Source: Stentor coeruleus (taxonomy: Eukaryota; Ciliophora; Heterotrichea; Heterotrichida; Stentoridae). From it: DNA of 27,411 nucleotides. This document shows, one piece after another, positions 20,601 to 27,411 of this stretch. Below the pieces are notes generated by a model. That model was not told the DNA's origin and did no database searches. It saw only the letters and a list, made by a program, of their open reading frames with translations. The DNA is taken from positions 1 through 27,411 of the forward strand of contig MPUH01000976.1 in assembly GCA_001970955.1 (NCBI GenBank). The letters run 5' to 3'. A program made the translations under genes and the position numbers. Each line of letters opens with the position of its first letter. Within the stretch, counting starts at the first letter, position 1.

Positions 20601-22586
20601 ACTCATAATCTTCTCTATGGTTCAAATTAATAACTTTTGTATCAGAAAGCACACAATCTAATGATGTCATTAGAGGATACGACATTCTAAGGACAACATT
20701 AGGATAAGGGTACAATTTTTCTACAGGAATTAAAAGTTTATTATAATTAGAACCACATAGTGTCCGAGTTGGGGTAAACCCTTTAATCATAGTAATTTCA
20801 ATATTATTAGGTTGTAAAAGCTCAAGGGACTTCAAGAATATAGTCCGTGAATTTAACCAAAAACACTGGTCGATTATATTTTTTAATAAACTTGGTGGTT
20901 GTATATATTTAGAACAATTATATGATATTTCTATTATGTTTTCTGAAAATCTGACTATTATCCCTAAATAGTCTTCAGTAAAATATGCTTTAACAGTACT
21001 TAAACTAAAATAATTACCACATGGTAAGCATTCNTATTTTTTAATAAACTTGGTGGTTGTATATATTTAGAACAATTATATGATATTTCTATTATGTTCT
21101 CTGAAAATCTGACTATTATCCCTAAATAGTCTTCAGTAAAATATGCTTTAACAGTACTTAAACTAAAATAATTACCACATGGTAAGCATTCGCCGTTATA
21201 TGGTGCTAAGCCTTCATCACATATACAAGCAAAATTAGAATATGTACTATTAGAAACACATTCACATTTATTATCTTGAAATTCTGCTAATTCAGAACAT
21301 GATATGCATTTACCAAAACTGTCTGTTTCATCACAGAGAACTTCAGTTATATAAAGTAATAAAGATGTTTTTTCAATATTTATTGCATCGTTGCTTGTAT
21401 AGGCTGTAAGATTAGTTTCACCTAATTCTATAAATGATACTGTTAAAGATGCTATACCAGTTATTGGGTCTGATGCTGATTGAGTTGATCCTGTTATATA
21501 GAGAGGATTAGAAGTTAAAGTTACGCTCACACTTTTAGTATATGGCAAATTGTTATTAAAAAGTTTGACTTGGATCATTGTATCTTTACCAATTTTCGTA
21601 TAAGATGATTCAGTGACAATTTCTATTTTAGTTACTTTATATGGGTCATCAATAACTGTAACGGACAATGGTGTTTGAACTGAAAAACTACCAGTGCAAG
21701 TTATGGAATAAGTCCCAGCCTCATAAAAATAAAGCCCTGTTAAAAGAAGTTCTCCGTTTTGGCTAGTCCCTGTCAAAATTCCCATTAAAGCTGGTGAGCC
21801 GACAGATAATGTTATTGAATAAGTCCCTGATGTTTTTTTTATTTTCAAGGCAGCATCTTCATATATCTCAGCTTTGACTGAAAAGCTTTCCCCAAAAAAC
21901 GTTGGCTACATAGAATTTACCGCTGATCCAACAAAACTCAGTTTCAAATACATATTAGCAACATTAACATTAATCAAAATCCCATGTTCACCTGCTTTTA
22001 CAATAACTTTCCTCATTCCAGACTGGGTAAATTGCACTGTAGCACTTATGCTCAATTGTCCTGTTATAGTTGTATCTCCATTAATAACCCCGCCCTCAAT
22101 ATCAAAAATTTCCCAGTCATATAAAACAGGGTCACCACTACTACTCTGTTCAATTGTCGCTGTAATAATCAAATCAGCACCAACAGTAACACTTTCACTT
22201 GATAGATCCACAGTAATAGTTTTACATGAAGACATTTCACTAATGGATGACAAAGATACCATTATAACATCATCAACACCTATTCCTGAAACAACAGCAT
22301 CAAAAGTCCCTCCACAATTGAAATATATATAAACTGTTATACTAGTGCTTTGATCTGCAAATGAATATTTTATATAAGGAGATTCAAAACTCAGCCCATT
22401 GTTTATGTATAGAAACCCTTTAAAGTCAGCATCGAAAACCATGTCACCGTTGTCTTCATATAATGTTATATAGCCAGCTGTATATCCAGCGAATTGGTCC
22501 TGAATAAAATTTACCGTGTGAATTTGGTCTACTGTTATATAACGAGCTAAGCAGGTAGCAATTAGGAAAATCATATTCACTAGCAT
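17611..22586 (-). CDS. REJ-domain, polycystin-1-like membrane protein
   Basis: The gene is apparently in three frames, but it reads as one 1,600-aa protein after removing a 15-nt intron (21906-21920) and one copy of a 157-bp assembly duplication plus the N (158 bases). A signal peptide (MLVNMIFLIATCLARY) leads into Ig/beta-rich domains, then a Cys-rich EGF-like block (CISCSELAEFQDNKCEC, CICDEGLAPYNGEC). A long REJ/PKD-like region follows (LWTCSDGSQPC, YTWKVQPELP, LLYQYGFVNTTGK). Next comes a degenerate GPS-like segment (CDIYTVNNTWDDSGCDV) whose second cysteine pair and cleavage HL-T are missing. Five hydrophobic helices occupy about 1335-1530, and the acidic and basic charged tail is cytosolic. 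No PLAT domain or polycystin channel block is present. REJ proteins act as surface receptors or gamete-recognition proteins in animals; the ciliate role is unknown. Confidence 0.85.
20877..21191. repeat. 157-bp direct duplication flanking an N (assembly artefact)
   Basis: Positions 20877-21033 and 21035-21191 are the same 157 bases with one mismatch (TT versus TC near 20940), separated by a single N at 21034. The spacing of 158 shifts the reading frame. Deleting one copy and the N restores the frame exactly: ...PSLLKN continues as IIDQCFWLNSRTIFLKSLELL. Unmerged overlapping contig ends explain this best. Confidence 0.9.
21034..21034. other. Ambiguous base (N), scaffold join
   Basis: This is the only N in the window. 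It sits exactly between the two copies of the 157-bp duplication, as expected for a one-base placeholder at a contig join. Confidence 0.9.
21906..21920 (-). other. 15-nt spliceosomal intron in REJ-type gene
   Basis: On the minus strand the sequence is GTAAATTCTATGTAG, phase 0, after GCG (Ala222). It ends in the in-frame TAG that closes the first open frame. Removal joins LSFVGSA to PTFFGESFSVKAEIYEDA and opens the frame into the rest of the gene. A is at position 10, as in the other introns. Confidence 0.9.
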
Positions 22587-23029
22587 GTTTATAAATATAA
22601 ATGAGTGAAGGGCTTATAATAAATAACCTTAATAGTTATAAGGAATTATGCTAGGTATGGTAAAAATTATTATAATAATTGTTTTTATTTGTTATAGATC
22701 AATAATCATTTTGAAAAAATGGTTTATTTAGAAATCCTGCTTGATTTCTAAGTGTCGCTTAAGGAAAAAAAAAAGAATATTAAAGATTGGACTAGCATAT
22801 GTGAAATAGTTTTTAATTGGGGTCTAAACAAAAAATATATTATAGCTTGCATTAAAATAATATATTTATACAAAAACATCATACAAGAAATGTTAATTAT
22901 TATAAAACCAATACAAATTTACTTAAAGCCTCTAATATATTCAAAAAAAAATAAGTTTTTTTTAGATAATTCCATAATATAAACCATATCCTATCAAAAT
23001 TACCACTAAATAATCATGCTTACAGCAAT
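22587..23029. other. Intergenic, no gene supported
   Basis: The + strand holds an open frame at 22752-22982 (76 codons), but it is low-complexity Ile/Lys/Tyr-rich and looks like AT-rich spacer. The left side is G-rich next to the REJ gene start; the right side is C-rich next to the MORN gene stop. Confidence 0.6.
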
Positions 23030-25342
23030 TTAACTAACTATTGAATCCACAATACTCTCATCAGCAAACAAACTACTTAAACTTTCTTCATAATCAATAA
23101 CTTTCCCATCTTTCCAAAGTTTTGACTCCATCGTCCCTTCTGTAGTAATCAAAGTTCCAGGTTCCAAAACTTCATCATTCACAAACTCACATAAAAATTT
23201 CTCTTTATTCGCAAGCACTATTGTACAAGGCCCATGTTTTTTATCTTTTTTCCACATACCTGTATATAGTGTATCATCTAAATTTTTTGAAATCCCAGTT
23301 CCTTGTTTTTTATCATAATACCACATTCCTTTATAAGATTCATTAGAATCAATATAATATCCATAACCATGTTTTTTACCTTCTTTGAATTCTCCTTCAT
23401 AGATTTGGCCTATAGGATTTGACATTTTACCTTTACCGTCAGGTAGGCTGTTTTTCATTTCTCCAATGTAGATGCTGCCATCTGGGAAAAAACATTCTGC
23501 TTGTTTTATGATTTGAGAGTTCTCCCATTGACCTTTGATTATACACCCGTTTGGTAAGTGAATTTCACCAGTGCCGATGAGGTTAGAGGCTTCTGAAGTA
23601 CATTCTGTGGTTATAGACTCGAGATTTTTTAAATTTTCCCATAAAAATTCTCCTATAATCCACGTTCCATTATTAGTTTTATATGTACCTTTCCCAGCTG
23701 GTAAATAATTTTCAAACTTTCCTTCATACACTTCGCCATTATTTTTCCACAAAATCCCAACATGTTCATCTTCATTTTCAACATCAGTAAAAACATACAA
23801 ATCTCCACTATAACTTAAACGAAACATATTTTCTTCTCTTATTAATCCTAATCCAGCTTTATCATATACCTTAAAAGCTAGTTCAGGAATATAAGGCTCG
23901 ATTTTTAGATTTTTTTCCCAAAGATAAGGAATAGTTGGTTCAATATGATCAAATCCTATCCCATGACGTTTACCTTTAACCCAAGATCCTATATAATAAT
24001 CTCCATTTTTATATGTAAAAGTTCCTTTACCATGTTGTAAATCATTTACCCAATCACCTTGATATGTATCCCCATTATTCCAATACATAGTCCCTTTGCC
24101 TGATCTATGTTTATCATTAAGTTGGCCGATATAATAGTCGCTGTTTGGGTATTTGAGTTCTCCGATTAATAAAATATTATCTTTTAAACGTCCTATAAAA
24201 GAACTCCCATCATTATAAGTAGCTTTTCCTGTAATAAATATCCCGTTTTCGAAGACTCCTTCAAAAACCTCATCTTGTTCACTATAAAGTACCCCAAAAC
24301 CATTATAAATACCATTTTCCCAGTGTCCTGTGTATTTTTTCGCACTTTTCACCCAAGTCATAATCCCGAACCCATGCTTTTCCCCCATTTCCCACTTGCC
24401 TTCATAGCAATTTTCTTCATTTTCACACATAACCCCTTCACCATCTAACACCAAAAATGCATCCCATTCTAATTTCCTCCTTCCAGACACCCAATCCCCA
24501 TTATACCCTCTAATAACATCTTTATCCTCTTCATCACTCAACAAAAAAACTTGACATTTCATTATTCCTTCCATATAATTTCCATTCGGCCAATAGTAAA
24601 TCCCTTTAAAAGTTAAACTTTCTGATAACTTTTCAATATTCTCAATCTCCTGAGGATCGTCAATTGCGTTAATCAAATATTCTGGATTAAACTCAACAAG
24701 TCCTTTAAAAATATCAGTACCGTTTATTATAAAAATTCCTTCAAATTGCCCTTCATATACTCGAAACCGATAATTTATTGGGAAAAAACCTCGGCCTATT
24801 ATTGGAATTTCAATATCATAACGTTCTATATACGCTCCATTTGTATCTGGGCCTTCAATTTGAACATTATTATTTAAACGATTTTTCGTAAAAGTTCCTG
24901 AAATACTCCACCCGTTAGTCCAGATAACTTTTCCTGGTCCTTCAAGATATCCAAATTTCCATGTTCCTTCGATTTTGACTGGCCCTTCAATTTTGTATAC
25001 ACCTGAGCCATGAGGACGGTTTTGTTGCCATTGACCTTTGTATTTACAACCTAGGATTTTTGATGTTAAAATACCAAATCCAGACATTTGATTGTTTTCC
25101 CAGTTACCTTTGTAATGATCTTTGTTAGATTTTGTGCATTCACCTTTACCTGATCTAAGATCGTTTCGCCAATTACCATGGTACTCTTCAATTTTGTTAA
25201 AGCGATAATAGCCAAAACCTTCACGCTTATGGTTTTGTAATTCACCCATGTAGATAGAGTTGTCAGAGTATGTAACTTTGTATTTAAGACCGAATTTTTC
25301 GATAGATAGGATGTTTAGTGATTTTAATGAAGTACAGCCCAT
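23030..25342 (-). CDS. MORN-repeat protein with acylation-type N-terminus
   Basis: A 770-aa single-exon gene ending in TAA. After MGCTSLKSLNILS, almost the whole length is MORN repeats of about 23 residues; I count roughly twenty. Clear examples are YMGELQNHKREGFGYYRF, YKGNWENNQMSGFGI, YQGDWVNDLQHGKGTFTY and YIGSWVKGKRHGIGF, with more diverged copies between residues 150 and 320 and at 480-590. MORN arrays form long beta-hairpin rods that bind lipids or cytoskeletal partners. Gly2 and Cys3 would allow myristoylation and palmitoylation, although position 6 is Leu, so the myristoyl motif is weaker than in the kinase-like gene. A cortical or membrane scaffold role is inferred. No enzyme domain is fused to it. 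The gene is divergent from a second MORN gene at 26135. Confidence 0.93.
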   Translation of the reverse strand: MGCTSLKSLNILSIEKFGLKYKVTYSDNSIYMGELQNHKREGFGYYRFNKIEEYHGNWRNDLRSGKGECTKSNKDHYKGNWENNQMSGFGILTSKILGCKYKGQWQQNRPHGSGVYKIEGPVKIEGTWKFGYLEGPGKVIWTNGWSISGTFTKNRLNNNVQIEGPDTNGAYIERYDIEIPIIGRGFFPINYRFRVYEGQFEGIFIINGTDIFKGLVEFNPEYLINAIDDPQEIENIEKLSESLTFKGIYYWPNGNYMEGIMKCQVFLLSDEEDKDVIRGYNGDWVSGRRKLEWDAFLVLDGEGVMCENEENCYEGKWEMGEKHGFGIMTWVKSAKKYTGHWENGIYNGFGVLYSEQDEVFEGVFENGIFITGKATYNDGSSFIGRLKDNILLIGELKYPNSDYYIGQLNDKHRSGKGTMYWNNGDTYQGDWVNDLQHGKGTFTYKNGDYYIGSWVKGKRHGIGFDHIEPTIPYLWEKNLKIEPYIPELAFKVYDKAGLGLIREENMFRLSYSGDLYVFTDVENEDEHVGILWKNNGEVYEGKFENYLPAGKGTYKTNNGTWIIGEFLWENLKNLESITTECTSEASNLIGTGEIHLPNGCIIKGQWENSQIIKQAECFFPDGSIYIGEMKNSLPDGKGKMSNPIGQIYEGEFKEGKKHGYGYYIDSNESYKGMWYYDKKQGTGISKNLDDTLYTGMWKKDKKHGPCTIVLANKEKFLCEFVNDEVLEPGTLITTEGTMESKLWKDGKVIDYEESLSSLFADESIVDSIVS

Positions 25343-26134
25343 TTATTAGAAAAAGAATTTTGGGATTAAAATAGTTCATTGATTATTATGATGATTGAAT
25401 GAGAATATTTAAAGTCCTTAAATTTATAAAATATTTCCAACTTTATTCTTAGCAATATTTACTATTAAGTTAATATTGCTTGTTAACTAAATTTCTTTTT
25501 TAAATGATGCATAGTTTTTTTTATTAAGTAAATTGTTATACAATTTTTAAATATCAAAGTCTAATATATTTCAAACATAATTTATCTACTATTTACAAAG
25601 CTATTTATAATTATTACACGACTTTCTGAGTAGTCTCTAAACATTATAAAATTGAAGGAATCAAGACAACTTAGTAGAACTGAAAGCTAAATTATATCAA
25701 TATAGATAAAAGGGATAGAGTATTTTCACAAAGTTTTATGCTATTTCAATCTCAAAGGAGTGGTATTAAATATATAAAGTCCACCAATTTAGGTATCATT
25801 ATTAAGTACTAAAATCATGCACAATTCTTATTTAACAATACCTAAAAAGATTTGAAAATAAATATGCCAAGTTTATTATATGCTAATAATTATCACTAAT
25901 AAAATCATTCTAACTTAATTAATTTCACCATAAAATTAATAACAAACCCAAATTATTGCCTAGTTATGCTTATGCATGTTTAAAAGTATATAAAAAAATC
26001 ATGAATTTATTTTGTTTGTAATTTTTCTTTAAAGTTTCGTCTTAATCTTAATAACCCATACCATATCTTTTTTTCAATCAGATTTATTGAAAGAAAATAA
26101 TATAAATAATCTCAAATTATAGATAAATTTATAA
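25343..26134. other. Shared upstream region of two divergent MORN genes
   Basis: 792 AT-rich bases separate the starts of two oppositely oriented MORN genes and must hold both promoters. The side next to 25342 is G-rich on the + strand, fitting a minus-strand 5' flank. I see no ORF, repeat or RNA gene and claim no specific promoter motif. Confidence 0.6.
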
Positions 26135-27411
26135 ATGTTCAAGTGTAATTTTCTAGAATGCATGTCCTTATCTGTAATAAAATGTACCTGCACATCTCCT
26201 CCAGTATATTTATGTCAAGCTCATATAAATAGACATGTTTTTGAATCAGGATCACCATCTCATACAATGGAACAGTTGAAAAATCGGGTTGAGGAAAAAG
26301 TAAAAAATCAAGTCCTTGAAGGGATGTTGTGTATGCTAAAAGATATTTCTATATGGAAAGATCAAATAACTAAGAAAACACTTGAGATCATCAAAGTAAT
26401 TAAAGAAATGCATAAAGAAGCTCAGGGTAATTTGGAATGTCTTGACAGATTTTTAACAAAACAGTATTTTAGAATAAAGAAATCTGATAATATACTGGAA
26501 GCTGGGTATTTTGATAATATTTTTACTGAAAAAAGCTTATTAGAAGAGGAGATCAAAAGCTGGGTGCTGCCGGGAGTTTTCAAAAAATTTAATAAGGAAA
26601 AAATTATTTATTATGGTGAAAACTTTGAAAGAATTATTGAAGAACTGAATGACCTTTATGCCAGAATCGAAAAGAAGTTGCAGGAAAAAGCAGCCAAAAA
26701 AAAAACAATTGAATCAATAACTTTAAGAACTTTAAATGCATTGCCAGATTTCTTTTACAATGAAAAAATTATGATGATTGAAAAAAAATTTCCTGAGTTT
26801 GCTTTTGATTGGATTGGAGTAGACGAAATCAGAGGGATTAAGCGAAATCCAGTATTAATAACTGATTCAATAATATACAATGGCGAGTGGGATGAAAATA
26901 AGCAAAGATCAGGAAGGGGAATTCAAGTTGAAAAAAATAAAAAAAAGGTCATTGGGCACTTTAAAGATGGTAAAGCTTGGGGTAAAGGTCGGATAATATA
27001 TGCTTGTGGAGAAATTTATGAAGGGAATTTAGAAAATGATAAAGCAGAAGGGACTGGATCATCTTATGATATATATGGTACTTTTAATTTTGGATATTGG
27101 CATGAAAACAAAATGCATGGAAAAGGAGTTGAAAAATGGGCTGATGGATCAAATTATCAAGGCGAATTTTTTATGGGAAAAAAAAATGGAGAAGGAGAAT
27201 TTATTTATACGGATGGTTCTGTTTATAAGGGAAACTTTTGTGATGATAAATTTGATGGATTTGGAGTTTATAAATGGAGTGATGGAAAAGTCTATGAAGG
27301 GCAGTGGAAAAATAATTGCTTTAATGGAAAAGGTCGTTTATTAACAACTGATGGGTGTATATATGATGGAGACTTTGAAAATGATTCAAAGCATGGATAT
27401 GGGGCCTTTAC
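26135..27411 (+). CDS. B-box-like finger plus MORN-repeat protein, partial
   Basis: One open frame from ATG 26135 to the window edge (425 codons, no stop), so the C-terminus is missing. The N-terminus has Cys and His spaced like a B-box or related treble-clef finger: C4, C9, C17, C19, C27, H30, H34, H43 (LCQAHINRH). Residues about 46-240 are charged and helical, probably partly coiled coil (LKNRVEEKVKNQVLEG; LYARIEKKLQEKAAKK). From about 246 MORN repeats begin (YNGEWDENKQRSGRG, YEGNLENDKAEGTG, YQGEFFMGKKNGEGEF, YKGNFCDDKFDGFGVY, YEGQWKNNCFNGKG) and continue off the end. It probably binds a partner through the finger and lipid or cytoskeleton through the MORN rod; both are inference. Confidence 0.9.
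   Translation, partial: MFKCNFLECMSLSVIKCTCTSPPVYLCQAHINRHVFESGSPSHTMEQLKNRVEEKVKNQVLEGMLCMLKDISIWKDQITKKTLEIIKVIKEMHKEAQGNLECLDRFLTKQYFRIKKSDNILEAGYFDNIFTEKSLLEEEIKSWVLPGVFKKFNKEKIIYYGENFERIIEELNDLYARIEKKLQEKAAKKKTIESITLRTLNALPDFFYNEKIMMIEKKFPEFAFDWIGVDEIRGIKRNPVLITDSIIYNGEWDENKQRSGRGIQVEKNKKKVIGHFKDGKAWGKGRIIYACGEIYEGNLENDKAEGTGSSYDIYGTFNFGYWHENKMHGKGVEKWADGSNYQGEFFMGKKNGEGEFIYTDGSVYKGNFCDDKFDGFGVYKWSDGKVYEGQWKNNCFNGKGRLLTTDGCIYDGDFENDSKHGYGAF

Noticed and set aside
22752-22982. Small + strand open frame, 76 codons
   Set aside because: Low-complexity Ile/Lys/Tyr composition typical of AT-rich spacer, with no motif.
27036-27344. Open frame on the + strand, 102 codons
   Set aside because: Out of frame with the MORN repeats, which continue across the same bases.

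Overview
The window looks like macronuclear DNA of a heterotrich ciliate close to Stentor coeruleus. It is AT-rich, gene-dense and intron-poor. TAA, TAG and TGA all end clear genes, so the code is standard. Two intact genes carry a 15-nt GT-AG intron, a size known from Stentor and its relatives, and a retrotransposon remnant holds a third candidate. The organism call rests on these traits plus gene content; no marker gene is present.

Layout: 1-720 is a possible decayed + strand frame of unknown identity. 747-1796 (-) is the 3' end of a non-LTR retrotransposon, interrupted only by a 15-nt intron-like sequence. 1954-2463 (+) is a small Lys-rich hypothetical gene. 2898-3785 (-) is an N-terminally acylated kinase-fold protein without the catalytic aspartate. 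4242-7577 (-) is a large kelch/Cys-rich membrane protein. 9025-9765 (-) is a TPR-like/RRM-like protein. 10287 to about 11220 (-) is a decayed RAD23-like gene with recognisable UBA and XPC-binding domains. 11783-16567 (+) is a 1,589-aa multi-GAF/PAS cyclic nucleotide phosphodiesterase with one intron. 16856-17305 (-) is a RanBP2-type zinc-finger protein. 17611-22586 (-) is a REJ-type, polycystin-1-like membrane protein, broken here only by one intron and an assembly artefact. 23030-25342 (-) is a 770-aa MORN protein. From 26135 (+) a second, unrelated MORN protein with a B-box-like finger runs off the window, divergent from the first.

The genes do not form an operon or an obvious pathway. Several fit membrane signalling (phosphodiesterase, acylated pseudokinase, two large receptor-like proteins) or cortical membrane scaffolding (two MORN proteins), but that link is inference. 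I see no CRISPR array, tRNA or rRNA gene, telomere or other unprecedented system. The most useful observations are the intron-like sequence inside the retroelement, the RAD23 pseudogene, the predicted pseudokinase, the assembly duplication that splits the REJ gene, and a consistent C-to-G strand-skew switch across gene boundaries.
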